Assembly: GCA_905221605.1 (NCBI GenBank)
Contig: CAJNDS010002215.1
Span: forward strand, 62,001 to 126,000
Source: Symbiodinium natans
Lineage: Eukaryota > Sar > Dinophyceae > Suessiales > Symbiodiniaceae
Direction of reading: 5' to 3'
DNA: 64,000 bases
In this document: one piece after another, positions 24,101-36,575 of the stretch
Layout of the letters: each line of letters opens with the position of its first letter
Numbering within the stretch: the stretch's first letter is position 1
Notes under the pieces: generated by a model
Databases searched by the model: none
What the model saw: the letters and a program-made list of their open reading frames with translations, nothing else
What the model was told of the DNA's origin: nothing
Position numbers and translations under genes: made by a program

Positions 24101-24370
24101 AGCCATGCGGGCCTAAACACAAAACGTTCCAAATGATCTGTGCATGTCAGCCGCCCCAACCCCCCCCCCCCGCCTTAACCTCGGCCTGCGCTGGCACAGC
24201 TACAACCTCGGGATCCCGGTGTCTCCGACTGTTTCTGACTGTTTCTGTGCTTCTGAGCATCCATCTGCCAGCGCGAGAAGCAGCGGGCCGCGCTCGTGAT
24301 GTTCCATGTGTCCTGGTGCAAGGCGGGTGTCTTGTGGCTTCCAAGGGCTTGAAACGTTGACTTCAGCTTC
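21142..24370. other. Largely unassigned; possible exon near 23279-23352
   Basis: No family is recognised. A frame at about 23279-23352, entered after 'ccctag', reads as plausible protein (CYVFCTDLDQLHLDRARADR) and may be an exon on the + strand. A 200-codon open frame at 23758-24360 (+) has mixed composition, with a run of 11 C inside, and I do not trust it. A 121-codon frame at 22537-22902 (+) is likewise unsupported. Everything else is short overlapping frames. Confidence 0.35.
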
Positions 24371-24376
24371 CAGCTC

Positions 24377-24748
24377 TTGAACTTCAGTCGGATGACGCCT
24401 CGTCTGTTCGCTCGATTTCGTGGACCAGCCAGCTTGGTTCATCTCAGCATGTGTCAACCGGCTTCGGATTTCGAATCATGGAGTCAACAGCTGCCACTGG
24501 AGTCAATGGAGGCCTGTCAACGCACGTTCCCTTTCTTCGATGCGGCGGCTGCAGCTGCTGGGCTCTTGGATCTGATCTTGCAGGGTAGTGGCGGAGAGGA
24601 GAACATTATAGAACATCAAATCGGTAGATTGATCACTCCAAGCAAGTCCGAACATCTCTCTGAACCGGAGGTCCAAGGCCACGGTGCACGGATCTCAGAT
24701 GAATCTGACATCTCAGTCGAGACTTTGAGCCCATTTTCTTGTTCGTGA
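24377..24748 (+). CDS. Possible exon(s) of an unrecognised protein
   Basis: The frame is open for 123 codons. Its second half, from about 24565, reads like coding sequence: it is rich in Glu, Ser and Ile (EENIIEHQIGRLITPSKSE, then DESDISVETLSP) and ends at a TGA at 24746. The ATG at 24377 is simply the first in frame. The true 5' limit may be a splice acceptor further in. It could belong to an upstream gene or to the WD40 gene that follows 1.7 kb later. No domain is recognised. Confidence 0.35.
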   Translation: MNFSRMTPRLFARFRGPASLVHLSMCQPASDFESWSQQLPLESMEACQRTFPFFDAAAAAAGLLDLILQGSGGEENIIEHQIGRLITPSKSEHLSEPEVQGHGARISDESDISVETLSPFSCS

Positions 24749-25875
24749 CATCTCTTGACCTTGGCAACTTGGGGCACTACTTGGGGCACATTTGCCGTTG
24801 TGGAAGGTCCACGCTTGATGCAGCACGTATGTGTGTGTGGGTGGGAAGGGTACGTTTAGAACGCCCACGATTTGAGGGTGTTTACTGCAAGCATTCTTTC
24901 CTGGATCTTTGCCTAAAGCAGCTGGGACACGGCAGCTGGATAGTTTGCCCAAAGCAGCAGGGACACGGCAGTTGGAGACTACTGGAGCGTTCGAGTTTCT
25001 TTGAAGGCCGTTTTAGCAGGCAGAATTCAAATAGAGACAGCAGCCAGCGCTTGAAGCGGCCAAGGCACCCCGGGGCTAAGCTGCCTTGGAAAGAAGGTTT
25101 TTGTTGCACGCATCATGGTGTGGGGTTCTTGCTTCTCGTTTCACGCCACACGCGCATGCGTCGCAAACCGCCCCTCTCGCTCTCTCTGCCCTAGCCACGT
25201 ACCACTTACCACGCACGGACTGCACCTCGTAGAAGGCCACAGGGTATGGCAGCGGGCTGCCTGCCTACATGTCATTCCTGGGAACCCCTCTAGGCTTCTC
25301 GACATGTTTTTCACGCATGCAAACTTCGGAGAGGCGACATTTAGACTCGTGCTGTGAAGGCGGTATGCAGCCAATGACTGAGATTGGCTTACCTCTCCCA
25401 AGCGCAGGGCCAGTCCTCCGGGACCTGAACCATCCCGAAGGATGTGCCCCCATCCAGAAGTTTTGTCATATCTTCGTCTGCGGTCACTAGGGTGGGCAAG
25501 GTCGAAATGGACTTTGCGCACGTGGAGTGCACAGACGACAAGGTTGGCTCTGCTGCTGTACCTGTTTCGGAAGCTTGAGAAGGAAAGGCAGAGTTGTTAC
25601 TCCTGCAATCACAGTAGTCCGGCTCTGCGTCTGTGCTGGTGTTTGGCTTTCAGGTATCACCATGCTTCTGCCAGAATTTGGATGTGCCCCACAGGATACA
25701 AAGACATCCGGTGTACTTGACCATTGAACAACTGGAAGCAGCCCCAGCATTCCTAGCGACAAGAACCCAGCGGCGCCCAGCGGTTCCCTCTTCCATGCCA
25801 TTTGCCGGCCTTCTTCTTCCAGCGACCGTCTGGTGGCCGGCCTGCAAGGAGACCTGTTGGGTTCAGGTCGACGCA

Positions 25876-25966
25876 TGTTACCCTAAACCCTAAACCCTAA
25901 ACCCCAAACCCCAAACCCCAAACCCTAAACCCTAAACCTAAACCTTAAACCCTAAACCCTAAACAC
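25876..25966. repeat. Interstitial telomere-type repeat, CCCTAAA orientation
   Basis: About twelve units of 'ccctaaa' and variants ('ccccaaa', 'cctaaa') lie 0.5 kb upstream of the first recognisable WD40 exon. The exact heptamer is the plant/dinoflagellate telomere unit. There is no sign that this is a chromosome end, since coding sequence lies on both sides. Confidence 0.9.
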
Positions 25967-26479
25967 CGGTGCTGATGGAGAGAAGGCTCACCCTTGGATG
26001 CTGGGCGGCGCCTGCCAGCGAACAGGAGGCAGGAGGCTCCATTCTGCTTAATTCTTCTGCTCGCAAGCTTTGGACGTGTTCTGCTCAACTCGTCAGCTCG
26101 AAAGTGCTGAACACTGTCGGAGAAGCATGATTCTGACAGTTGAGATTCGGATTCGGGTGTGTGGGGCTACTCGGCTTTGCAGAGCTAGTTTACGCAATGA
26201 TTTTACCGTTGGGGCGAGGAATCCGCAAGTACGAAAAGCTTGACGCCGGTGTTTGCTCTCGCCTGCTCTCGCCTTTCGGATTCGGAAGCCCCCTTTCACA
26301 TTGTCCCGGGCAGCTCATTTGAAGTGTAACAAAGTCTCGAGGAGCCCAAGTCTTCCAACGAAACCCGTCCGGGCTTCCTGGGACAGCTGCAAGGCGGCTG
26401 TGGTTTCGCAGGGTTTTGCTGGATTTCGCAAGGGTTTTGCAGGGTTTGGCTTCGTATGTCATGAAGTTTGTGAAGGCCA

Positions 26480-29400
26480 GCAGCCAAAGCTTTGCGCCCG
26501 TGGACCCTGCAAATGCTGGCAGGTCACAAGCGCGCCATCTATGCCCTGGCCATCTCGCCTAATGGCTTGTTGGCTTCCGGCGACAAGGTCTCTGCGATTC
26601 TCTGCGCAGGGGCACTTTATAGCTCAGCATCGCGCTGGCTTTGTGGCAGGAGGGCGTGATCTATGTGTGGAACCTCACGTGCAGGGCAAAGGTCCCCTCA
26701 CGGCAGCTGGGCCAGATGCCAGGATGCTTCCAGAGGTTGACGATTGCATCCTAGAAAGCAGATGCTGACCAAAAGTCAAAAGCAGTGAGAGGCACCGAGA
26801 GTTGGGGCTCCTGCGCGCAGTCTCCCCTCGCATCTAAGGCCATGGCGCAAGTGTGGATCTTAGCTGAAAGGATATTTGGGTTGGTGCAGTCTGCACGCGA
26901 GAACCCCATTGAGTTCCAACAAAGCTGTCCAGGCTCACGGGCCATCGCTACGGCGTCACAGCCCTGTCTTTCACCTGGAACAGCATGCTGCTGTCTGGAG
27001 CAGCGGACAACACAACGCTGCTGTGGGACCTCGTGGCTCGGAGGTGCTAGAGTTGCTAATACAGTTGCTAATTGCTTGATTTCTATCATGTTTGTGATAT
27101 TTCTCGGGTAAGTCAGCTTGAGAGCCACCGCCAAGGCTTCGGGGACCATCTCCCAGCAGATCCCGCATCCCAAAACAGTCTCCCGGTCGAAATGTGGCGA
27201 TTCACAGCCAGCCCAGTACTCTCATGCAAGACAGGGCTATGAGACAGCAAGCGTGTCCTGGAAGGTCAAGCTCGACTCAACCCTTGAAATCCTCAAGCTG
27301 TTGTGCAGCTTTGCAGTCAGCTTTGCTGCGATGTTGTCAGGTCTTCGGCATTTCGGTCGATCCTCGTGGTGTCTGGGCCGCAAGCGGCCCAAAGTAATCG
27401 GCCTCTGAGGTGTTGTAGCATTTCGAGACAGGTCGAGCAGTGCTTCAGGAAGGGCAGGAGATCACAACTCTGTTGAAGTTAGGATCAGAGAGACGTCCTG
27501 ACCCTGGGTGAAGCAACACAGGCAAAGGCATCAGCCACACCGCAACCCTGCGCTCCGCGGACCCCCCCTGCCCCAGAGTGATTCTTGCCAGGAGAGGGTG
27601 GGTTCGATGGTTTTGCCACAGCCGCCTGGGACGGCAACCTGCGCGTCTTCACGGCGTCCGGGGAGCAGCGAGCTCTACTTGGCGGCCACCGAGGCCTCAG
27701 TAACGAATAGTAAGCAGCTCAGCAAGTGCTGTTGGGAATGCTTGGCTTATGCAGCAGAGGCTTCTAGGCAGTCGGGCCAGCGTGTTGAGGGCTTCGTTTG
27801 GCATTTGGCGGTTTGGAGGTTTGGGTGTTAGGCATTGGATGCTCAGTACACTTGGAGACTGCAAGAGGCCGGGTTTACTTGGAGATGGCCTCAGTTCCCT
27901 GCAGTGGTGTCTGTCTTCGATTTCCTAGATGAGTGTCATGCCGGTTGAATGGTCAGTGAGCGCGTGTTCGCCCATCTGCCTCACAGGAGGACTCTACGCA
28001 GCCGCTTGGTGCTGATTAGGGCTCCTATAGGTTCACGGAAGGGACAGTGGACGCAGTCTTTAGACCTGAACCTTTGGGGGCATTGGCAGACGGCATATAT
28101 CACCGAGCCGAGGTCGCCCACTCAGCTTTCGACGGAAACCTGGTGGCAACGGCTTCCGCGGACAGGCACGAGCGAAGTCGAAAAAATAGGGTCAAGGAGG
28201 CGAGAGAGCGGAAGAGAGCATAGAGAGAGCTGGGGGCCGTGTCCATGTAGGTTCAAGCTGAAGCGAGAGGAATGCAGCTTCAAGAGAGCTTGCACCTGAA
28301 CAGCTGCAAAGGGCCATGACCATTCGGCAGGTCGTTCCCTAGCATGCGTGGCGATCAACTGGATAGGGTCATGAATTGCTCCAGGACAGTCAAAGTCTGG
28401 GACGTGGAGAAGCAAACATTGTTGTGGACGCTTTCCGGCCACAAGGACCGAGAGGTGTCATATTTCCATGGGCTTAACAGACACACGCGCAGACGCACAG
28501 AATGAACACAAACTGTTGGGGTCCTTGAGGATCATGTCACTGCCGTCGGCTGGTCTGACAAAGAGCTCCAGCTTGCCTCTGTGGGCTGGGATCGGAGGCG
28601 GGGCCCGCCCAAACTGGGTTCCAAACTGAGTTCCGAAGAATGCAACTTCATGCACTTCGCACGTTGTCGGGAAGTTCTGTTTCTGTCTTGATTCTTGATT
28701 CTTCCACAGGTTTCGTCTTTGGTCGCTCTCCAAAGAAGAGGTTGCGGCCTGCAGATCATTGTCAAAGTGTTCCACAGACATTGAACCCTGGCTGCAAGAC
28801 AAGGGTCGGAGTTCAAGCGTTTCTATGACTGTGGGGGGGGTTTCTGTTCCGCGCTTCGGCATCCCCCACCCTCACTCTCTCTCACTCTCCAGGCGCCACG
28901 GCATGTCCGACGCCATCCCCAGCTGCTTTGGGCAGTGGCATTTGCTCCAGGCCCCCATCAGATCCATTCTCAAGTTCATATGATGTGTCAGTGCTTCAGC
29001 GAGTCTTTCATGTGGAGCCCATGCTAAGTCCTGTGTGCAGTAGTGTGCAGCAGTGTGCGGTCATTGTGTCGCATAGACGATACCATGCAGGGGGTCGCCT
29101 GGTTGCTGCCTGCCATGGCGCAGTGGGACAATCGCCAACAGCCGCTTTGCTGCAGAGACGTGACTTCAAGCTCCGGTTCGAGGGCCCTTCTGCGCAACCA
29201 CGGCGGTTCGAGTTGACGAAGCATTCTTCGTCCATGTGATCTGAAGCGACAGCATGAGCTCTTGTTGGCTGGGGACTGATGGGGACTGCATCCCCAGACG
29301 AGGTTGTGCTCTACGATGCGGAGAACGGTGCGGTGTTGCGGAGGCTCGGACGCCACAAGGAGCGGTCGTTTCTTGAGCCGAGGTGCTGGTGCCTCCACAT

Positions 29401-30148
29401 CTCCGGAACTTGATTTGCATCGTGCGTGTGCACTGCAGGACACTCCTCTGGCCCTGGCCTTCTCGCCTACGGGCGAAATCCTTGCAGCTCGTTGAAGTTT
29501 ATGCACTTGGAGTCTGCAGAAGACACTGTCTTCGTTCTCACTCACATACCACACATGCACTTTCGATTTCAACGCCTGGTCTCACTGTCAGGTTGTACTT
29601 TTACGCACATTCGCTATTATCGTGTCGCACGGCCTGTGACAGGCTTCCGCCGGCATGGACCGGCAGGTGCTGCTTTACGACGCCGCCGAGCCCGCGGACG
29701 ACCTTCCGCAGGCCTTGATTGCGACAAATTGCAACGAGAGAGCGAGAAGCTGTCTTTGGTGCCCTCTTTTCATCTTATGCCCTCGCAGCCCTCGCCTCAA
29801 ACCCTAACCTGCTGGACTGATGAATTGTGTCGTTGGTCAGGGCGACCTGGATGACGAGGAAGAAAGCCTCCTGAAGCAAAATTTTGATACCTCACGCTGG
29901 CATACTGGCACCATTGAGAGTATATCTAGCATGGACATGCTTGGCAGAGGAACCAGAAGCATCCAGAAGCTCTCACGACTTAGCACCCCATGGCAATCAG
30001 CCACGCAAGGTTCCGAAGCCCTTTAGGGCACTTTGAGCTCAGCTCAGGACTTCAATGGCTCCAGGACGTGCAGGATTTCCGCGAGGAGCGCAAGAGCCTC
30101 AACGCCCCTGGGCCTGGGAAGTCCGTAGCTAAGTTCAAGGCCTGGTGA
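26480..30148 (+). CDS. WD40-repeat protein, at least 13 exons
   Basis: Short exons carry WD40 signatures (GH near the blade start, WD or a variant at its end). 26480-26587: LAGHKRAIYALAISPNG. 26650-26691: EGVIYVWNL. 26933-27043: LTGHRYGVTALSF and NTTLLWDL. 27341-27385: FGISVDPRGVWAASG. 27591-27712: ATAAWDGNLRVFTASG and GGHRG. About 28090-28175: AFDGNLVATASADRH. 28383-28454: TVKVWDVEKQTLLWTLSGHK. 28518-28597: EDHVTAVGW and LASVGWDR. About 29270-29363: PDEVVLYDAENGAVLRRLG. 29438-29490: LALAFSPTGEILAA. About 29648-29715: DRQVLLYDAAEP. About 29841-29960: DLDDEEESLLKQNF. The last exon, about 30062-30148, ends FKAW and TGA. Weaker candidate exons lie at about 28892-28980 and 29070-29118. Such repeats form beta propellers that act as protein-binding platforms. 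Which WD40 family this is cannot be said. The start codon was not found, and an N-terminal exon upstream of 26480 is likely. Several introns begin GT (26588, 26692, 27044, 28455). Confidence 0.85.
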
Positions 30149-30537
30149 TATCCTTCTCTCTGATGTAGATGATTATAGTATTGTTAGTTGTCTTTCGATG
30201 TTCAAGTTTTTTGCCGGAACGCAGCGAGCTTATGCCATGAGCCTATGTGATTCGCATAGCAACTGTGCAGTAGCAACTGTGCAGGTTGTCCTGTGGGCTG
30301 TCTTGGCTTGTCGGGCCGAGGCGAGCGAGATTGCGTTGCTGGCACAAAAGCTGGCGTCTTGGCAAAGTGCCAGGGGTGCCTGTTGGAGTGACAGGACCCA
30401 GAAATCGGGCGAGCTTCAGGTTGCACACCCATGACGAACCTGCCCAATCCTAAAGAGTTTGATATTCCGCTCCGGTGCCCCTGAGGCCCACCTTCAGAAC
30501 CGTTCAAGGAACGACCAAGGCGCCGATGTGTGTATGG

Positions 30538-30563
30538 ATGTGTGTGTGTGTGTGTGTGTGTGC

Positions 30564-30594
<31 letters not shown>

Positions 30595-30598
30595 TGGT
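30538..30598. repeat. TG / CGTG microsatellite
   Basis: A run of about eleven 'tg' dinucleotides passes into about eight 'cgtg' tetranucleotides. It lies 0.4 kb downstream of the WD40 stop codon. Confidence 0.95.
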
Positions 30599-30837
30599 TC
30601 TTTCTGAGTGCTCTCCCTGCGCATGGAGACTGGTGCTTTCGGGGTTCTTGGCAGGAATGCTCTTGAAGTTGTCCTAAGTTGTCCTGCTTTCAATTTCTTT
30701 TTCTGTCTATGACCCGTGCCATCCTCAGGAGAGAGAGGGTCCCGGACTCCGCATCCAGCTTCGGGAGTGGTGGCCTTCTTGCTGCCCGGACCTGGATTTC
30801 TCCGATTGCGCAAGTCCCCTGCATCTTTCCGAGCGCA

Positions 30838-30945
30838 CCCCGAGTGCACCCCGAGTGCAAGTCGCAGGAGGGAGGAGATGTCAGGAGGGTGTACCAAGAT
30901 GTACCAAGATGCACCGAGATGCACCGAGATGTACCAAGTAGATGC
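30838..30945 (+). repeat. Short tandem duplications (CACCCCGAGTG, GATGYACCRA)
   Basis: 'caccccgagtg' occurs twice in a row at 30837-30858. It is followed by about four units of 'gatg(t/c)acc(a/g)a' at 30898-30945. The units are 10-11 bases long. No gene is recognised in 30150-31330. Confidence 0.75.
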
Positions 30946-31489
30946 TGAAGTATTTCCGAAACTTCTTCAGGTGCTGAAGTTGAAACCGAAAATGTTGTAG
31001 CAGTTTGGGGAGGTAGTCTGGGGTCTTGAGGACTCTGCCGTTCTGCCCCTGGAAGATCGTTGCCCAGGTGATGCCACGAGAAGGACAAAGAGACTGATGC
31101 AGGTGAGAAAAGACTCGATACCATTGCGCAGGCATCGCAAAGGTGGAGGTCGTATCTATAGGTATCCGTAGGTACGGACAGCAAGGGTGTCTTGTCTCAC
31201 TGCGTCCCATTTCACAGATCAAGGAATTGGTGGCTTGTGCTTGCCATTGGTGTGGGGCTCCGTTTCTTTTCGCTTGGTTGGACGATCGGAGTCCTTGATG
31301 AAAGAAGAGGAGGACGGAGACCTTAGTCAGGCTCGCCGGGGGCGCTGACATCGGTACGTTGGCTGGTCCATGTGGCCCTGCATCCTTGATATGCCTAACG
31401 CTGCGATTGGCAGACAGTCGCAGACATCACAGGTTCTGTAGCACCTGTCAACATGCTGCAGCATGGTTTTAAGCGTGCACGCCTTGACG

Positions 31490-34400
31490 GTGTGCACGTG
31501 CGCAGAAGAGCTCAACGCCCTTCGTCTGGAAGCGGTGAAGCCCCTCGGGTCAGTAGCCGCGTGTGTCATTGGAAGGTCCAACATCTTCTGCAAGACCATC
31601 AACTCTGTCAGCAGAGAATCAGGAATGCAGTAAATCACAACCCTTCACATCTGAGTTCAGCGCTTCAGCTGCCTCGGATGGCACGGTTTGTGTGAGTGCT
31701 TCCTGGTAGATGCCTGTTTCCGGCATGCGAGCAGTGGCTGACATGGTTGCAGGTGGTGTTGCTGCTGAAAGATTGTGTTGCACGTTGAGGAGTGTCGTTG
31801 AAAGGCTGGCAAGGACGACAGCAATCTTTAATCCATTTTCTGAGGCCGTGGACAACATCGAAGATCACTGGAGATGATGCGTTAGTATGTCTGGGCACAG
31901 TGGCCGTTATGGCACTCGTGTGTAGGCTGCTCTCGGCACCTCTGCAGCTAGACCTCGGTGGGTGTCACCGGTGCAAGGACGCACACGGCGAAGCTGAGCC
32001 GGCCTGTAAGAAGAATGGAACGAATCATGTTGAAAGTTGAAAGTGTACATGTGCGCAGAAGAGCTCAACGCCCTTCGTCTGGAAGCGGTGAAGCCCCTCG
32101 GGTCAGTAGCCGCGTGTGTCATTGGAAGGTCCAACATCTTCTGCAAGACCATCAACTCTGTCAGCAGAGAGTCAGGAATGCAGTAAATCACAACCCTTCA
32201 CATCTGAGTTCAGCGCTTCAGCTGCCTCGGATGGCACGGTTTGTGTGAGTGCTTCCTGGTAGATGCCTGTGTCCGGCATGCGAGCAGTGGCTGACATGGT
32301 TGAAGGTGGTGTTGCTGCTGAAAGATTGTGTTGCACGTTGAGGAGTGTCGTTGAAAGGCTGGCAAGGACGACAGCAATCTTTAATCCATTTTCTGAGGCC
32401 GTGGACAACACCGAAGATCACTGGAGATGATGCGTTAGTATGTCTGGGCACAGTGGCCGTTATGGCACTCGTGCGTAGGCTGCTCTCGGCACCTCTGCAG
32501 CTAGACCCGGTGCAAGGACGCACATGGCGAAGCTGAGCCGGCCTGTAAGAAGAATGGAACGAATCATGTTGAAAGTTGAAAGTGTACATGTGCGCAGAAG
32601 AGCTCAACGCCCTTCGTCTGGAAGCGGTGAAGCCCCTCGGGTCAGTAGCCGCGTGTGTCATTGGAAGGTCCAACATCTTCTGCAAGACCATCAACTCTGT
32701 CAGCAGAGAATCAGGAATGCAGTAAATCACAACCCTTCACATCTGAGTTCAGCGCTTCAGCTGCCTCGGATGGCACGGTTTGTGTGAGTGCTTCCTGGTA
32801 GATGCCTGTTTCCGGCATGCGAGCAGTGGCTGACATGGTTGAAGGTGGTGTTGCTGCAGAAAGATTGTGTTGCACGTTGAGGAGTGTCGTTGAAAGGCTG
32901 GCAAGGACGACAGCAATCTTTAATCCATTTTCTGAGGCCGTGGACAACACCGAAGATCACTGGAGATGATGCGTTAGTATGTCTGGGCACAGTGGCCGTT
33001 ATGGCACTCGTGTGTAGGCTGCTCTCGGCACCTCTGCAGCTAGACCTCGGTGGGTGTCACCGGTGCAAGGACGCACATGGCGAAGCTGAGCCGGCCTGTA
33101 AGAAGAATGGAACGAATCATGTTGAAAGTTGAAAGTGTACATGTGCGCAGAAGAGCTCAACGCCCTTCGTCTGGAAGCGGTGAAGCCCCTCGGGTCAGTA
33201 GCCGCGTGTGTCATTGGAAGGTCCAACATCTTCTGCAAGACCATCAACTCTGTCAGCAGAGAATCAGGAATGCAGTAAATCACAACCCTTCACATCTGAG
33301 TTCAGCGCTTCAGCTGCCTCGGATGGCACGGTTTGTGTGAGTGCTTCCTGGTAGATGCCTGTTTCCGGCATGCGAGCAGTGGCTGACATGGTTGAAGGTG
33401 GTGTTGCTGCTGAAAGATTGTGTTGCACGTTGAGGAGTGTCGTTGAAAGGCTGGCAAGGACGACAGCAATCTTTAATCCATTTTCTGAGGCCGTGGACAA
33501 CACCGAAGATCACTGGAGATGATGCGTTAGTATGTCTGGGCACAGTGGCCGTTATGGCACTCGTGTGTAGGCTGCTCTCGGCACCTCTGCAGCTAGACCT
33601 CGGTGGGTGTCACCGGTGCAAGGACGCACATGGCGAAGCTGAGCCGGCCTGTAAGAAGAATGGAACGAATCATGTTGAAAGTTGAAAGTGTACATGTGTG
33701 CGCAGAAGAGCTCAACGCCCTTCGTCTGGAAGCGGTGAAGCCCCTCGGGTCAGTAGCCGCGTGTGTCATTGGAAGGTCCACATCTTCTGCAAGACCATCA
33801 ACTCTGTCAGCAGAGAATCAGGAATGCAGTAAATCACAACCCTTCACATCTGAGTTCAGCGCTTCAGCTGCCTCGGATGGCACGGTTTGTGTGAGTGCTT
33901 CCTGGTAGATGCCTGTTTCCGGCATGCGAGCAGTGGCTGACATGGTTGAAGGTGGTGTTGCTGCTGAAAGATTGTGTTGCACGTTGAGGAGTGTCGTTGA
34001 AAGGCTGGCAAGGAAGACAGCAATCTTTAATCCATTTTCTGAGGCCGTGGACAACACCGAAGATCACTGGAGATGATGCATTAGTATGTCTGGGCACAGT
34101 GGCCGTTATGGCACTCGTGTGTAGGCTGCTCTCGGCACCTCTGCAGCTAGACCTCGGTGGGTGTCACCGGTGCAAGGACGCACATGGCGAAGCTGAGCCG
34201 GCCTGTAAGAAGAATGGAACGAATCATGTTGGAAGTTGAAAGTGTACAATTGCGCAGAAGAGCTCAACGCCCTTCGTCTGGAAGCGGTGAAACCCCTCGG
34301 GTCAGTAGCCGCGTGTGTCATTGGAAGGTCCAACATCTTCTGCAAGACCATCAACTCTGTCAGCAGAGAATCAGGAATGCAGTAAATCACAACCTTTCAC

Positions 34401-36045
34401 ATCTGAGTTCAGCGCTTCAGCTGCCTCGGATGGCACGGTTTGTGTGAGTGCTTCCTGGTAGATGCCTGTTTCCGGCATGCGAGCAGTGGCTGACATGGTT
34501 GAAGGTGGTGTTGCTGCAGAAAGATTGTGTTGCACGTTGAGGAGTGTCGTTGAAAGGCTGGCAAGGACGACAGCAATCTTTAATCCATTTTCTGAGGCCG
34601 TGGACAACACCGAAGATCACTGGAGATAATGCGTTAGTATGTCTGGGCACGGTGGCCGTTATGGCACTCGTGTGTAGGCTGCTCTCGGCACCTCTGCAGC
34701 TAGACCTCGGTGGGTGTCACCGGTGCAAGGACGCACATGGCGAAGCTGAGCCGGCCTGTAAGAAGAATGGAACGAATCATGTTGAAAGTTGAAAGTGTAC
34801 ATGTGTGCGCAGAAGAGCTCAACGCCCTTCGTCTGGAAGCGGTGAAGCCCCTCGGGTCAGTAGCCGCGTGTGTCATTGGAAGGTCCACATCTTCTGCAAG
34901 ACCATCAACTCTGTCAGCAGAGAATCAGGAATGCAGTAAATCACAACCCTTCACATCTGAGTTCAGCGCTTCAGCTGCCTCGGATGGCACGGTTTGTGTG
35001 AGTGCTTCCTGGTAGATGCCTGTTTCCGGCATGCGAGCAGTGGCTGACATGGTTGAAGGTGGTGTTGCTGCTGAAAGATTGTGTTGCACGTTGAGGAGTG
35101 TCGTTGAAAGGCTGGCAAGGAAGACAGCAATCTTTAATCCATTTTCTGAGGCCGTGGACAACACCGAAGATCACTGGAGATGATGCATTAGTATGTCTGG
35201 GCACAGTGGCCGTTATGGCACTCGTGTGTAGGCTGCTCTCGGCACCTCTGCAGCTAGACCTCGGTGGGTGTCACCGGTGCAAGGACGCACATGGCGAAGC
35301 TGAGCCGGCCTGTAAGAAGAATGGAACGAATCATGTTGAAAGTTGAAAGTGTACATGTGCGCAGAAGAGCTCAACGCCCTTCGTCTGGAAGCGGTGAAGC
35401 CCCTCGGGTCAGTAGCCGCGTGTGTCATTGGAAGGTCCAACATCTTCTGCAAGACCATCAACTCTGTCAGCAGAGAATCAGGAATGCAGTAAATCACAAC
35501 CCTTCACATCTGAGTTCAGCGCTTCAGCTGCCTCGGATGGCACGGTTTGTGTGAGTGCTTCCTGGTAGATGCCTGTTTCCGGCGTGCGAGCTGTGGCTGA
35601 CATGGTTGAAGGTGGTGTTGCTGCTGAAAGATTGTGTTGCACGTTGAGGAGTGTCGTTGAAAGGCTGGCAAGGACGACAGCAATCTTTAATCCATTTTCT
35701 GAGGCCGTGGACAACACCGAAGATCACTGGAGATGATGCGTTAGTATGTCTGGGCACAGTGGCCGTTATGGCACTCGTGTGTAGGCTGCTCTCGGCACCT
35801 CTGCAGCTAGACCTCGGTGGGTGTCACCGGTGCAAGGACGCACATGGCGAAGCTGAGCCGGCCTGTAAGAAGAATGGAACGAATCATGTTGGAAGTTGGA
35901 AGTGTACATGTGCGCAGAAGAGCTCAACGCCCTTCGTCTGGAAGCGGTGAGGCCCCTCGGGTCAGTAGCCGCGTGTGTCATTGGAAGGTCCAACATCTTC
36001 TGCAAGACCATCAACTCTGTCAGCAGAGAGTCAGGAGGGCAGTAG
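31490..36045. repeat. 553-bp tandem satellite array, about nine copies
   Basis: The landmark 'ctcaacgcccttcgtctgg' occurs at 31511, 32064, 32603, 33156, 33711, 34263, 34818, 35370 and 35923. Spacings are 553, 539, 553, 555, 552, 555, 552 and 553. The 539 spacing comes from loss of 14 bases ('tcggtgggtgtcac'). Copies are nearly identical. Those at 33711 and 34818 share a 'gtgtgcgcag' insertion, loss of one A in 'ggtccacatcttc', 'ggaagacagc' and 'gatgcattag', so a two-unit (1.1 kb) block seems to have been copied. The last copy breaks off after 'gtcagcagagagtcagg'. Open frames recur in every unit: a 79-codon minus frame (for example 32172-32411) and a short plus frame including EELNALRLEAVKPLG. 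Both look moderately protein-like. The single-base deletion breaks the plus frame and the minus frame opposite it, but not the 79-codon frame. Coding status is undecided. Confidence 0.93.
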
Positions 36046-36575
36046 ATCCTAAATCTTTACATAAGTGCTTTTGTTGCCTCTGGTGGCATTCCTCTCTCCT
36101 ATGGAAACGCTTCCGCTCTGTTCTTGCCCACGTGGCTTCAGCTAGTCAGTCCTGCACCGCTGCAATCTGGGCTCTGCAGAAAGGTACCAGCAGTGCGCTT
36201 TTCAAGCCTGGCCCTTTACCCTCCTTGACCCCTCGCCTTGCTCTCCAGTTTTACAAAGAGTCAACCCGTGAAGAGAGCAGAAAATTTAACACCTGACATC
36301 GCTGCAAAGTAAACAAGACCATGCTTCTTGGACCTCCTCAAGCCGGGATTCAAGAGGATGGGTGCGGTTGACAGCGGCCGCTCAGCGAAAGCCCAGAGCA
36401 CCGTGTGACATTGAAGGCACAAGTTGATATGGCAGTCGTGTGCGGAAAGCTTTCCCCTGACACAAGGACTGGCCGCCTGCAATGCGCGATGTCTGCAATA
36501 AGTCGACGAGTTGTGGTTGGGCTTGAGATGCTTTTTTGCCGGTAGTTTGCAGGGTGCCTCTGTGGCCTGCTCAGC

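Noticed and set aside
25876-25966. Chromosome end
   Set aside because: Telomere units are present, but coding sequence and other repeats lie on both sides, as for the tracts at 52.7-52.96 kb.
31490-36045. CRISPR array or bacterial repeat locus
   Set aside because: Units are 553 bases of continuous repeat with no short-repeat/unique-spacer structure, and the context is eukaryotic.
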